This document shows, piece after piece, positions 1 through 8,900 of a DNA stretch of 54,707 bases. This DNA is from Candidatus Bathyarchaeota archaeon BA1 (GTDB lineage Archaea; Thermoproteota; Bathyarchaeia; Bathyarchaeales; Bathyarchaeaceae): contig LIHJ01000021.1 of NCBI GenBank assembly GCA_001399805.1, positions 1-54,707 of the forward strand. The letters run 5' to 3'. The stretch's first letter is position 1. Each line of letters opens with the position of its first letter. A program made the position numbers and the translations under genes. Below the pieces are notes generated by a model. That model did no database searches and was not told where the DNA came from. It saw nothing but the letters and a program-made list of their open reading frames with translations.

Positions 1-308
1 TCATCATCACCAAAACCAAGCACCCTAAGCACAGCCCTATCTATCTCCACCCTCAGATGGAAGCCCGATTTGAGTTGTTCCATTAAAGACGGAAAATCTT
101 TCTTGCTTATCTTGTTAAAGACACCTAGCAATTCCCCTTTTTCTTTCTTTGAAAGCTTTAATGGATCAAGCACTAAAATATATTTCATTGCCCACTCTGG
201 TAACTCCATATGAGCACCGCTTGTTTCTATTCTTTCGACTACAGCCTGCAAAATATGTGGCGTACTGTTGACCCAAAGTATCAAAATTTTTGCCTCTCTA
301 TCAAGACC
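1..308 (-). pseudogene. C-terminal part of an N-6 adenine DNA methylase / restriction-type protein (decayed, runs off left edge)
   Basis: Reading leftward from 308 there is an open frame that leaves the window. It contains a stretch ILILWVNSTPHILQ followed by IET-x-GAHMELPEW and then LVLDPLKLS and a PSLMEQLKSGF segment. This order (ALWLNST, then GAWMEL, then a LDP-x-KLS helix) is typical of the C-terminal specificity part of archaeal N-6 adenine methylases of restriction-modification systems. A TGA at 309-311 closes the frame upstream, no clear start precedes the motif, and the catalytic NPPY half is not in the window. I infer a broken remnant rather than a working enzyme. It lies downstream of cdhE on the same strand. 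Confidence 0.45.
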
Positions 309-516
309 TCAAGATCAAAAGAGAGTCTCTCAAGGAGATAGTGGGGTCCGTGGCAGGCAAAGCGTTGTTATCAATAACCAAAATTGTTGGGTTAATAGAG
401 TTGTCTATGCTGGTGTTTCAGGCAGCAGAACACATGGTGAACAAAGCAAGGAGTTGAACAGGATGCTCTCTGACACCATGTTTATCGCATTTTTCATAAC
501 TGTAAGTAAACTTGAC

Positions 517-1941
517 TTATCGCCATTTTTCCTGTAGGAGTTTTGGGATGTCTGAGGAATCCCTGGGTCCAACCAAAACCTCCCAGCCGGTGAGCTCCTC
601 GATTTCCCCACTGAGCCGCGCTGCCTTGCCGGGTATGATTAGCTTTCTGTGTTTCACCCTCTCACCTGCTTTGGTCTCCTTGATGGCCTCAGCCACCTTA
701 TCGGCTGTTAGCTTCCTCCCCGCTACGGCGCTGTCCACGGCGATTCCCTCCGTGTCAACAACAATCAGGTAACAGCTTATGCCGGCAGAATCTATATCGG
801 AGGCCACCGTGAAGTAGGTGAGGGCGAAGTTGGTGGTCATCATCATGGGCGAGTTTTCATCCGGCTTCCCAAAGACCCGTAGGCCGGGCTCAACAGCCAC
901 GGGCTTCCTCGGGTCCGTGTAAATGTTTTGTCTCAGGATGACGGTTGGGAGGAGCACCCAGCCATCCATGCTGTGCATGATCAGGATGTCAGCATATCGG
1001 GTGATCAGCATGGAGGCGAGGTAAGCCTCCCTCCATGCGTTAACCTCGGGCGCATATGCTTGCTCCGCCCAGGCCACGATGGGTGTGCCTATGAGGGGGA
1101 AGCCGAAAAGCTCATCGCCCACCTTACAAGCCAACCGACGGATCATGGTGAAGTTGTTGATGGTGTCCGCAAGCCCCTCGCCTGAGAAGGTGCCTGGGTC
1201 CAGCGTAAGGTCCTTAATACCATACTCCATCAGGGTCTTCACCATGGACCTGAGGAGCTTGAGGTCGTTGGGAGCGAAAACAGTGAGGGGGCAGTCATAC
1301 ATCAACGCCAGCTCAGCCATGTCCCTCCAATTGTCCTTGTTGGCAGCGTAGATCAACGGACTCATTTTGGGCGCGACCATCAAACCCGCCTCGAGGACCC
1401 CAGGATTGAGCGAGCAGAGGATGAGGGGCAGGCCCGTGTTTTCCACCACCCTTTTTACAGCTGCCTTAAACCTATCCGGGTCGTTGGATGTGGACCGCAC
1501 CGCCATCATGTTGAGCCTTAGATCCCGACCAATGTAATTGTACACGAACCCCTCCGTCTTCTTCACCCTATCCAACAGCTCATCATCCGGCATCTCATCG
1601 GTGACATCGATGGCGATGGCTGTTGGGTTAGAGTAGGTAAACTCGTGGCGATACATCACCAGTTTCCCGCCAATCTTAACCGTGTGGTCGCCTGTGCCTA
1701 TGGTGATCTCCTTAATTGGCGGCTTGAGCATCTCGGAAAGCTGTTTAAACGCCCGCTCATGCTCCTTCTTTAGGAGGGGTGGACATTTTTCTATGGCGAT
1801 TTCTCGGTTCACCACCTTGGTGGCGAAGGCCAAGCAGTTCTCTTCTCCACACTCCTTACAGTTCGTTTTAGGAAGCAGCGTATAGACGTCGATGGGGCTG
1901 AGCTCCCTAACCCGCGCCCTTTTTATTTCCCTCTCGGTCAC
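517..1941 (-). CDS. cdhE: CODH/ACS subunit gamma, corrinoid iron-sulfur protein large subunit
   Basis: CdhE carries the corrinoid that passes a methyl group from the tetrahydropterin methyltransferase to the A-cluster of acetyl-CoA synthase. The N-terminus has the [4Fe-4S] motif C-x2-C-x4-C-x16-C at about residues 28, 31, 36 and 53 (TNCKECGEENC), followed by a TIM-barrel and a C-terminal B12-binding region. About 474 residues is normal for the family. I chose the GTG at 1941: it follows the cdhD stop by 14 bases and is preceded by GAGGAGGGG at five bases; an in-frame ATG at 1977 would overlap cdhD and lacks such a site. It is the last gene of a cdhB-cdhC-cdhD-cdhE unit. The family assignment is firm; direction of flux (acetogenic or acetyl-CoA degrading) cannot be read from sequence. 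Confidence 0.96.
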   Translation of the reverse strand: MTEREIKRARVRELSPIDVYTLLPKTNCKECGEENCLAFATKVVNREIAIEKCPPLLKKEHERAFKQLSEMLKPPIKEITIGTGDHTVKIGGKLVMYRHEFTYSNPTAIAIDVTDEMPDDELLDRVKKTEGFVYNYIGRDLRLNMMAVRSTSNDPDRFKAAVKRVVENTGLPLILCSLNPGVLEAGLMVAPKMSPLIYAANKDNWRDMAELALMYDCPLTVFAPNDLKLLRSMVKTLMEYGIKDLTLDPGTFSGEGLADTINNFTMIRRLACKVGDELFGFPLIGTPIVAWAEQAYAPEVNAWREAYLASMLITRYADILIMHSMDGWVLLPTVILRQNIYTDPRKPVAVEPGLRVFGKPDENSPMMMTTNFALTYFTVASDIDSAGISCYLIVVDTEGIAVDSAVAGRKLTADKVAEAIKETKAGERVKHRKLIIPGKAARLSGEIEELTGWEVLVGPRDSSDIPKLLQEKWR

Positions 1942-1955
1942 ACCAAATCCCCTCC

Positions 1956-3179
1956 TCAAATCTTTATGGAAGCCCAATATGCCAGCTTTTCGGGTTGCCC
2001 CTTAGCCCCGCCCAGTAGCTCCTTGATCACGTCCTTAACTGTTTTGACAGCCGCTGGATGCATCATCATAAACAGGTCCACACCAGCCAAGAGAAGGGTT
2101 AGCGCTGTTACGGTTTCCCATATCGGGCCTCGAAGCTCTCGGGGACCCCACTCGGGGGCCATCTTCATCCAAGCTTCTCTCGCAGCCCAAGCGTTGGTGG
2201 TCCCCGAAGACAGGGGGTGTTGAAGCTCCGGGTCGCCCATTAGACCAGCCAAGCGGGTTCTCTCCATCGTGGTGTAGGCGTAATCCAGCCCATACCCAAG
2301 AGCCGCTGTCGTTGTGTCCATCACGATCTTTTCCTTTGGCAGGAATTCATACAGCCTGCGGTTGAGCTCCCTCGCCCTGTTTAAGTCCATGGGGGTGAAT
2401 GCAAGGGCAACCTGCCCATGCTTTTTCACCACTTGTGCTGCCCTTTCAATATCCATGTCTTGTGTTATGGAGCTGAGCAGTAGACCCTCGCCCTCCGCCA
2501 CCTCAGCCACCCCCTCAAAAACCTCTAGATCCTTCTTTGGGTCCCCGCAGCCCCCGATCACCAGGGGAACGTCCACCGCTTGAAGCACGCCCTCAACAGT
2601 TTTGGCTGCCTCTCTCGGCCTTGTGTCCCTCAATAGAGGGTCGATGCTAACCAGGTGAAGGGTGACCATGTCCGCCCCAAACTTTTCAACCGCGAGCTTG
2701 GCCCAAGCAGCGGGATCCTCAAGAACCTCCTCCACATGCATCTTCACCGCCTTCGCCAAGGGGACCCTCATGTCAAAAACGTCAAGGGTGATCACCGGGG
2801 GATGGGGCATGGGATTTTCAAAGAGATAAAAGGCGGGTGACCTTTCCCCCCCGATGATTATGGACTTTCCACGGGTTCCCCCATCGCTCCTGGTGGCCCC
2901 CAACTTCACCTCCACGATCTCTCCGGGATATCTCTCAATGGGTGGAACAAAGTCCACCTCGAGAATTGACGTGGGTTTTGCTATCGGAGGGGGTGCAACA
3001 GCCCTAGGCGGGACAGCCACCGCAGCGGCTGGCTGCAGCCAGATCTCCAGGTCTCCAACCTCTATTTCCACGTCTTCAAGTTCAATTTCCTCGAACTTGC
3101 TCAGGAGTTCAATGAGCTTGGGGCTGAACTTGATGGCGGCTTCCTTCTCCCTCTCCTCCTTCTCACCCAAGTTTTTCAC
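1956..3179 (-). CDS. cdhD: CODH/ACS subunit delta, corrinoid iron-sulfur protein small subunit
   Basis: CdhD is the TIM-barrel partner of CdhE in the methyl-carrying corrinoid protein. The segment AWAKLAVEKFGADMVTLHLV and the following IGGCGDPKKD and GYGLDYAYTTMERTR motifs are family hallmarks. A Pro/Ala/Val-rich linker (about residues 45-70) separates a short N-terminal domain from the barrel. The start is the GTG at 3179, which overlaps the cdhC stop as GTGA and is preceded by GGAGAAGAG; the frame stays open another 56 codons upstream inside cdhC, but that part is arginine- and glycine-rich shadow sequence. The length of 407 residues fits the family. Translational coupling to cdhC is expected from the overlap. 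Confidence 0.95.
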   Translation of the reverse strand: MKNLGEKEEREKEAAIKFSPKLIELLSKFEEIELEDVEIEVGDLEIWLQPAAAVAVPPRAVAPPPIAKPTSILEVDFVPPIERYPGEIVEVKLGATRSDGGTRGKSIIIGGERSPAFYLFENPMPHPPVITLDVFDMRVPLAKAVKMHVEEVLEDPAAWAKLAVEKFGADMVTLHLVSIDPLLRDTRPREAAKTVEGVLQAVDVPLVIGGCGDPKKDLEVFEGVAEVAEGEGLLLSSITQDMDIERAAQVVKKHGQVALAFTPMDLNRARELNRRLYEFLPKEKIVMDTTTAALGYGLDYAYTTMERTRLAGLMGDPELQHPLSSGTTNAWAAREAWMKMAPEWGPRELRGPIWETVTALTLLLAGVDLFMMMHPAAVKTVKDVIKELLGGAKGQPEKLAYWASIKI

Positions 3180-4564
3180 CTCTTCTCCGTTCGGATGATG
3201 ACCCTCTTCGCGTGGATCTTCGCGTCCTTTAGGATGATCCTGAATCCACCAGCGGCGATTGGCATGGTGGGAACAGCGGCCACGGGCACTGCCGGAACTT
3301 CCTCCTCCTTCACCTCTGGTACCACTTCGGCGGGTGCAGCTACCCATCGTTCAGCCACCGGGTGCCCACGATCCTTAAGGAAGCCCCTTAACTCATCCAT
3401 CGTTTTCACATCGTTTTCCGTGGGGATTTTTTCGATCAACTCCTTCGGAATAAACTGCGTAACCCGCTCCTTGACGCTGGAGGGCATCCAAGCGATTCGG
3501 TTCCAGCCCCCATCAGCCTGAAGAAACCTTGGCGACCTCATGTACTCGATGGATATGCCGTGGAATCCATCGATCTGCCTGCCACCAGCGGTGGAGTCCG
3601 CTATGGTGGAGAAGGGCAGCCCATTGACGGTCACCCCCTTAAAGCCCCTATGAACAACACCGAAGCCGTCCACCTCGGGGATGTAGAAGGCGGCTCCCTC
3701 AAAGCAGCCACATGAGGTGTGGGGATAACCGAATCCCGTGTACAACCAGACCCGGCTAATTTCCCCCAGAGACTTCCTTTTCACAGCCTCGTTCACACCC
3801 GTAAACTCACCCTTGATTGGGTCGATCATCTCACCCCTCTCAATCTCGAACACTGGGCCCTTGGGGTCCACTCGCGCCGAGGCCCTGGCGTCAAACCAGC
3901 TGATGGACCCACAATTAGAGTATCGCTGGGGCGTGATCACGCACACGTGGGTTGGGGCGAACGACTGACAGAGTGTGCAGCCATAAAACTTGTCCACCTC
4001 CTCATCCTTCAGCCCCCTGGCTCTGGCGTCACGGGCCTCATATATCTTTATGGCCTCTGCGAGCATCTCCCGAACCCTGTCGGGGTCGGTGATGAAGGTG
4101 ACCTGGATCCTCTCGATGATGGGCAACTCGCTCTTGAAGAGCCTTATCAAGACCTTCCCGATGTAAGCGAAGGAGTTCAGGCCCCTCTGGAAGGATTTCT
4201 TGCTTAGCCTCAGGAAGATGTCGTAGCGTTGGTTCATGTGCATGAAGCCCTCGATGTAATTGCAGTAGGCGTGGATGCGCCTCTCCACAACGCTTTCGAG
4301 GGCCTCCTCGAGCTGTTTTCCAGCCACCTCAATGTAGATGCCGAAGGGGTGGGTGCTCCCCACCTCCATGTCCTCGATGTCCGGCCCTATGACGGTTATC
4401 CTCTCGTCCTCCACCTCATCCGGGGGCTTGACCCTCACCAGCTCAAACTTGGTGTCCATGCGCTCCCCGCCGAGCTCCACCTGCGTGTCATGGTATCGGA
4501 TCCTCTGGCCTTCATAAATCACTCCCACATCCACGGGGATGTCCTTAAACATAGACATGCTCAC
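3176..4564 (-). CDS. cdhC: CODH/ACS subunit beta, acetyl-CoA synthase with A-cluster
   Basis: CdhC joins a methyl group, CO and CoA at the Ni-Ni-[4Fe-4S] A-cluster. The cluster ligands are visible: C196 and C199 in YGCTLC, C208 in THVCVI, C218 in SNCG, and the C285-G-C287 pair in TSCGCFEG. The protein (462 residues) is the short archaeal form without the N-terminal CO-channel domain of bacterial AcsB. Its C-terminus has a Pro/Val-rich linker and a small domain beginning FRIILKDAKI, as in methanogen CdhC. The GTG at 4564 overlaps the cdhB stop (GTGA); an ATG two codons later is an alternative with a better distance to GGGAGG. It sits centrally in the cdhBCDE unit. Confidence 0.97.
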   Translation of the reverse strand: MSMSMFKDIPVDVGVIYEGQRIRYHDTQVELGGERMDTKFELVRVKPPDEVEDERITVIGPDIEDMEVGSTHPFGIYIEVAGKQLEEALESVVERRIHAYCNYIEGFMHMNQRYDIFLRLSKKSFQRGLNSFAYIGKVLIRLFKSELPIIERIQVTFITDPDRVREMLAEAIKIYEARDARARGLKDEEVDKFYGCTLCQSFAPTHVCVITPQRYSNCGSISWFDARASARVDPKGPVFEIERGEMIDPIKGEFTGVNEAVKRKSLGEISRVWLYTGFGYPHTSCGCFEGAAFYIPEVDGFGVVHRGFKGVTVNGLPFSTIADSTAGGRQIDGFHGISIEYMRSPRFLQADGGWNRIAWMPSSVKERVTQFIPKELIEKIPTENDVKTMDELRGFLKDRGHPVAERWVAAPAEVVPEVKEEEVPAVPVAAVPTMPIAAGGFRIILKDAKIHAKRVIIRTEKR

Positions 4565-5106
4565 TTCCCTCCCAACTTGCTTATGATCAACTCAAGACCC
4601 TCACTCCAATCCTTAACCGAGATATTCGGGAATGACCATGTTGCGTGGGGTTGATAAAACCTATCTAAGCATATGGTCTTAAGGTTTGAGGAAAAGTGCT
4701 TGAGGGAGGATAAGATCACCCACTCCATATAGTAGGGGATACCCATAAACAGGGCGAGATCGTACTGTCCCAAACCATCCAAACCCTTCCACTCCGAGTC
4801 CCGAAGCCTATTGGCGATGTCCACCGCGGGCATCCAAGCCGCGGGCTGAAAACCCCTCTTCAAAAACTCACTTATTATGTGTGCTGTGGCTACCACGGGC
4901 GTTTTCGCGGCTTTGGAAATTCGGATTGCGTAGTCGATTAATTTTTCCTCGCTTATGGTGATGGCCGCAGCCTCGTGCCCAACGATGAGGATGGGACGCC
5001 TTGCCCTCTTCACCATCGCAACCACCACCTCAGGCTTCGTGATCACAAGGGCCTTTGTTGGACCCGGAATCTCCGCCGTCTGCCAAGGCTCCGCGCTCAT
5101 GCTCAC
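4561..5106 (-). CDS. cdhB: CODH/ACS subunit epsilon
   Basis: CdhB binds the CdhA carbon monoxide dehydrogenase subunit in the archaeal CODH/ACS complex and has a Rossmann-like fold. The sequence RPILIVGHEA, then TPVVATAHI, then YDLALFMGIPYYMEWVILSSL is characteristic, and about 181 residues is the family length. I favour GTG at 5106, five bases after GGAGG; the ATG at 5100 is equally possible. In most archaea cdhA lies directly upstream of cdhB. Here the next upstream gene on this strand is a GNAT acetyltransferase, and cdhA lies 5.8 kb away on the same strand, so the operon is interrupted. A separate promoter must therefore drive cdhBCDE; I see only AT-rich DNA at 5200-5260 and no convincing TATA box. 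Confidence 0.93.
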   Translation of the reverse strand: MSMSAEPWQTAEIPGPTKALVITKPEVVVAMVKRARRPILIVGHEAAAITISEEKLIDYAIRISKAAKTPVVATAHIISEFLKRGFQPAAWMPAVDIANRLRDSEWKGLDGLGQYDLALFMGIPYYMEWVILSSLKHFSSNLKTICLDRFYQPHATWSFPNISVKDWSEGLELIISKLGGK

Positions 5107-5259
5107 CCCTTCCTCCCAATCATTAATCTGCACACACGAGAGATTTAGAAGTAGATAAGTCATCTGGTATTTAAGGGTAGGGTGGGGTTTGCGTGTAAAG
5201 TTTTGTTGATGTTTTTGTGCTTGTAAAATTTGAAGGAAATAAATGAATGGTGTTAATTT

Positions 5260-5457
5260 ATGTTAGATTATAGGATTCAGTTAATCGTAATTGCCATCTT
5301 TAGCTTTTTCGCAATTGGATGTTTAGTCGGCACAATTTACGATTATATTAAAAAAGAAAAAAGAAAGGTTAGGGCTAATCCCATAAAAGTGACTGCGATA
5401 AACAACTACGAAGTTGTCGGGGTAGATCAGGCGCCAGTGAACGTCGTTAAGGAGTGA
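5260..5457 (+). CDS. Small single-pass membrane protein, unknown
   Basis: This 65-residue protein starts with an ATG, has one strong transmembrane segment (about residues 8-27, IVIAIFSFFAIGCLVGTIY) and a basic KKEKRKVR stretch just after it, so the C-terminus is likely cytoplasmic. It ends eight bases before the next gene on the same strand, whose TTG start is preceded by GGAGTGA inside this gene's tail, suggesting a two-gene unit. The region lies divergently to cdhB, from which it is separated by about 150 AT-rich bases. I do not recognise a family. Confidence 0.5.
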   Translation: MLDYRIQLIVIAIFSFFAIGCLVGTIYDYIKKEKRKVRANPIKVTAINNYEVVGVDQAPVNVVKE

Positions 5458-5464
5458 GCCGCGC

Positions 5465-5985
5465 TTGAGGCTCCTAGGCTTGGTGAGGGTTGCCACGCTG
5501 AGTGCCTTAGTGGTGGCCATATTCCTGCCTTGGCTTGGGGTCTACGATCTCGACAGTATGGCGTGGAGGGTGGTTAGGGTGGAGGCCCTAAACGTGGTCG
5601 ACAGCCTCGCCCTGATCGAGCGCATCCCATACCCCCGCATTGCGTGGGCTTGGCGCCCCCTGGCATTGGTGTCTGTGGCTCTTTACGTTGCTTCCGTGGC
5701 AACCTCAACGGCATCATTATGGAGATGGAGGGCTGGGTATCTCGGCGGCGGGCTGGCACTAGCCTCAGCAGCCCTCTGGACCTCAGTACCCATCCTCTCA
5801 ATAGGCGCCGTGGCTATGCCCATGATCGTAGCTGGGTACCACCCCAATACCCAATTTACTGGTCCCCATACGCACCCGACATCGGCGTATACCTCACAGC
5901 CATATCCGGCATAACGCTAATGACCCTACAAGGCACGGGCATCGAGGTGCAACCCACCCTCTCAGGGTTCAATGCTATGAAGTAG
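5465..5985 (+). pseudogene. Multi-pass membrane protein interrupted by a one-base frameshift
   Basis: The first reading frame (5465 to about 5842) encodes hydrophobic segments near residues 10-26, 66-82 and 93-125, ending in MIVAGYHP. At the CCCC run at 5842-5845 the hydrophobic pattern jumps to the neighbouring frame, which continues QYPIYWSPYAPDIGVYLTAI and a further membrane helix to a stop at 5985. In the original frame the tail is short and polar (to 5914). The joined product would be a four-helix protein of about 173 residues. Either a base was lost or gained in the gene or in the assembly. The TTG start follows GGAGTGA. Family unknown. Confidence 0.5.
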
Positions 5986-5994
5986 ATAAATTCG

Positions 5995-6011
5995 AATAAT
6001 GTGCAGTGGAG
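5995..6011 (+). repeat. Copy A of a 17-base direct repeat
   Basis: The sequence AATAATGTGCAGTGGAG recurs at 9784-9800 as AATAATGTGCAGTAGAG (16 of 17 identical, same orientation). Copy B is immediately followed by a GC-alternating palindrome; copy A is followed by GTTAACC. The two copies bracket 3.8 kb within the DNA that splits the cdh operon. Confidence 0.5.
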
Positions 6012-6241
6012 GTTAACCCTCTTTTTTCTATTTCCATTCTTAATAACATTGCTGATATTGTTATTTATTTTGATTCTTAAGCTAATATAGGAAAGAAAAA
6101 GAAGTAGTTAGGTTTCTATTTTTTAGAGCTCACCAAGTGAAGTACCTAAAGAGATGAAAATAAGAATGCCATGTTATATGTTTAAAGGCAATCAATTAAT
6201 TAGACTCTCTTTTCAAAGCGTGTTCCTAGAAACAAATTCAC

Positions 6242-6829
6242 CTACATGAATTCGGAGTGATAATCCACTATCTGCGATGTTTTCATGGCGAAGCTAATAT
6301 ACTTCGTTTTAGTGGTATACGTCAGCGATTTTGCCATGACTTTTTGGCCAGTTTCTCTGTCTAATTCTCCGGTTGATTTGAATCCAAGTGAATGCCAAAA
6401 CGACTCAGCCGATGAATCAGCAAGTAACCAGACATCTTTCACGCCATTGGCTTGAAGCATGTCTGCAACGAGATTAAAGAATGTGCGACCTAATCCCATT
6501 TTGCGTCTAGTCGGCACTATATAGAATTCTAAGATGAAGCCCCAGCCTATTCGTTCCTCGTTATCTATCTTCACGTGAGTGAAGCCTACATACTTGTTTT
6601 CATATCTTAGAAGAAGCAACCATCGGTCTGGCTCTTCCTGTCTTACCAAGATGCTTTTGAGAAACCTTTCGCGCTCCTCATGAGGCAAGGCTTTAAGATA
6701 ATCTCTTCCAAGGCTAAGGAACACTGAGACCGTGTTTGGATCATTTTTATTGACGTATACAACTTCTGTTCTAATAGCTATCTTAGAGTTATCCACATCC
6801 TTCATTCTCTCATTTCTCCTTAAAAGCAT
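6242..6829 (-). CDS. GNAT-family N-acetyltransferase
   Basis: A 195-residue protein with the acetyl-CoA-binding motif A of the GNAT fold: ILEFYIVPTRRKMGLGRTFF (the RRKMGLG loop fits R/Q-x-x-G-x-G/A) at about residues 104-123, and a later SFWHSLGFKSTGEL segment typical of motif B and the last strands. It would transfer an acetyl group to an unknown amine. The start could be the ATG at 6829 or 6805; neither has a strong ribosome site. It is on the minus strand in the island between cdhA and cdhB, alone between two AT-rich spacers. Substrate cannot be inferred. Confidence 0.8.
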   Translation of the reverse strand: MLLRRNERMKDVDNSKIAIRTEVVYVNKNDPNTVSVFLSLGRDYLKALPHEERERFLKSILVRQEEPDRWLLLLRYENKYVGFTHVKIDNEERIGWGFILEFYIVPTRRKMGLGRTFFNLVADMLQANGVKDVWLLADSSAESFWHSLGFKSTGELDRETGQKVMAKSLTYTTKTKYISFAMKTSQIVDYHSEFM

Positions 6830-6918
6830 GTCATATAGTGGAGCGAAACTCCAGATTCCTATATGAATAAAAATTCTTACGTTGCCCTTTTAATAGATGG
6901 ATAACTCTAAGTTTGTTT

Positions 6919-7275
6919 TTAAAGAGCTAAGAGCTCAGCCAATAGTATCACCAATGCGCCTAGAATGGTATATCTTAACTTGTAAATAATAGGTTTCTTT
7001 TTCCAAGCCTCATAAAGCCTGATTTTAGCCTTCAAGGCCTCATCGATTGTGGTTCGACTCCCCGCCATAACAAGATGTGGGTCGTAGGGGGCTTGACAAG
7101 CGTATTTAACCCCAAACAACATGGTCAATATGCCGATAGCCCAAAGCGTTGTTCGCAGGGCAAGCAGGTATTCAGGGGGTCCATATTCACCCATCCACCA
7201 TGCAAGAAGAATAGCGACCATTAAAGCCATTAACACCGCGTAAACAGCACTCCTTAACAGAATCTTGTGAGGCAC
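6919..7275 (-). CDS. Membrane protein, unknown
   Basis: The 118-residue product has hydrophobic helices near residues 8-27, 42-58 and 97-117 with a basic cytoplasmic loop between the second and third (AKIRLYEAWKKKP). The start is an ATG at 7275 preceded by GATGAAGGTGT. I do not recognise a family. Composition and codon use look like a real gene, and it is co-directional with the acetyltransferase downstream (90 bases apart). Confidence 0.55.
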   Translation of the reverse strand: MPHKILLRSAVYAVLMALMVAILLAWWMGEYGPPEYLLALRTTLWAIGILTMLFGVKYACQAPYDPHLVMAGSRTTIDEALKAKIRLYEAWKKKPIIYKLRYTILGALVILLAELLAL

Positions 7276-7498
7276 ACCTTCATCCCCTACATCTAGTTCC
7301 TAGCCTCCCTCTTATAAATAACATTCACCATTTTCATCAAAGAAATAGCAAACGGAAAGGCAATAAGTTTTGTAAAAGACATGATCAAAAAATTCGCATA
7401 TCAGAATTACGTAGTTTTGGAACCATCCATAACATTGTACCATGAAATTCCGTAAGACATTCATTCCAATTAGGTCTGATTGCTTTTTACATAGCTTG

Positions 7499-7903
7499 TT
7501 AAGCATGGTGAAAAATATCAGGATCATTCTTTAAATACTCTACGTATAAATCTATTAACTCTCTTAGTCGCAGAAGCTCAACTTCAGCCTTTCCAATTTT
7601 AACAATCTTCATTATTCCATGTTCTTTGCATGGTTTCTCCATTTTAGCGAAGTCTGATTGTCCAAATCCAATGTCCCATTGCGGCCACCCTAAATCCTTT
7701 CCATATTTTTTCAATAGTTCTAAAGGAGGCTGAAGTTTTTCTGATATATGCTTGGGCAATTGAACGCGTTCTTCAGCCAGGTGCATTGCTTTTCCATTTG
7801 TCACGATATTCTTCGTTTCCTTGAAGATGCCTTTAACCCATAATAGGAAGGCTGTGGCGTATGCGTTACTGATACCGAGTCTTATTTCATTCCTCGTTAC
7901 CAT
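7499..7903 (-). CDS. Hypothetical protein
   Basis: A 134-residue soluble protein with two amphipathic helical regions (about residues 45-66 and 100-128) and a central GWPQWDIGFGQSDF stretch. No family is recognised. The ATG at 7903 interlocks with an ATG on the opposite strand at 7902 (shared CATG), so the start region is divergent. DNA here is AT-rich compared with the cdh genes, which fits acquired DNA. Confidence 0.4.
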   Translation of the reverse strand: MVTRNEIRLGISNAYATAFLLWVKGIFKETKNIVTNGKAMHLAEERVQLPKHISEKLQPPLELLKKYGKDLGWPQWDIGFGQSDFAKMEKPCKEHGIMKIVKIGKAEVELLRLRELIDLYVEYLKNDPDIFHHA

Positions 7904-8060
7904 GCTGACAGGTCATGTAGTTGCTAAGTGTATCTACCACCTTGAAAGCAGCATAGACATTAGTCTCGACATCTGCGGGGCGCTGGGACTCCTCCTACTA
8001 ATCCTTCACGGACTACCACTCTTCTTCGTGGTCTTTACTTCGTATGTCCTCGCTTCATGA
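7902..8060 (+). CDS. Possible small membrane peptide
   Basis: A 52-residue frame from an ATG at 7902 ends in a long hydrophobic stretch (ICGALGLLLLILHGLPLFFV). It starts inside the CATG shared with the minus-strand gene. Nothing else supports it, and it could be the end of a decayed membrane gene. Confidence 0.22.
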   Translation: MLTGHVVAKCIYHLESSIDISLDICGALGLLLLILHGLPLFFVVFTSYVLAS

Positions 8061-8238
8061 GAAAAACACAAACGACGTCCACTGGGGCGACAAACTAACT
8101 CAAGATGGATCCGAGGACAAAGGATATAGGTCCACCACGCTTTACATCCAAAACAAGCCCTTATAGACAGAATCATAAGATTCGCATAGAAAACTTAAAA
8201 TAAATTTTTCTGCCAATTGAAGAGGGGAAAGTGTGAAA

Positions 8239-8900
8239 ATGGACAGGAGACTTCTCTGCGCTTCGGTCGCGATGCTACTGTTTGTTGCTGGTGTGGCGTG
8301 GTATCACTCCGCGATGGGCGTTCCGACTTTTACGTATTTGAGATGACCCTCTACTTCGATAAGCCACTTGAGCGATTTGCTTTGTACCTCCCTCTAATCG
8401 AGAAGGATGGTGAAACATTCATTGACTTCGCTAAACACCCATTAGGCCTAAGCCCGTCGGAGATAGAGAACATCAGCATAGTTGAGACTCAGCATGGGCG
8501 TCTCATGAAGATAAATGTGAAACCTAACCCTAAGAGTTATTATGGTAAGGGAGACTGCGGAGACTTAGGGCCTCCAGAGCCGAGGTATGGGGATGTCATG
8601 AAGCCCTGCTTATCGCTTTACCTCGGCTGGACCAGCCGCCTACCCTTTGAAAGCCCCATTAATAAAAGTGGACTGAGATTCCAACTGAAGCAGGATGTCA
8701 GAGACCTCACCGATTATTCGTCAATTGGAGACCGTAGGACTGGAAGGATTCTTTCCCTGAAGGCCTTCAAGATCCCGATGATGATCGAGGCCTCATCTGA
8801 TGCAAAGTTCAGGTACTGGATCTCGCTAAGAAGCTACAAGTCCACTCTGTTCTCTCCTTTATGGGATGGGTACTATGAGGTTATCTTCAGGGCTCCTTAA
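8239..8900 (+). pseudogene. Secreted or membrane-anchored protein with a frameshift after its signal peptide
   Basis: An ATG at 8239, preceded by GAGGGGAAAGTGTGAAA, encodes a clear signal/anchor peptide (MDRRLLCASVAMLLFVAGVA) and then stops in that frame near 8344. From about 8312 the next frame carries the body of the protein: a beta-rich domain of about 195 residues starting DFYVFEMTLYF and ending WDGYYEVIFRAP. In the second frame the only upstream start is a TTG at 8217, which would give a non-secreted, cysteine-rich N-terminus with no logic. I infer one gene with a one-base indel around the GGG at 8316-8318. The body shows no motif I recognise; it looks like an extracellular beta-sandwich. 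Confidence 0.5.

Noticed and set aside
1956..3347. Long cdhD frame starting at 3347
   Set aside because: The extra 56 codons overlap cdhC and are low-complexity; the GTGA overlap at 3179 with a ribosome site is the natural start.
512..4654. Plus-strand frames opposite the cdh genes
   Set aside because: They are antisense shadows with arginine/serine-rich composition and no motifs.
7040..7062. T-psi-C-like GGTTCGACTCC suggesting a tRNA
   Set aside because: It lies inside a membrane-protein gene on the other strand, and no matching acceptor, D or anticodon arms are nearby.
7312..7527. 71-codon minus-strand frame
   Set aside because: AT-rich, no ribosome site, and no protein-like pattern.
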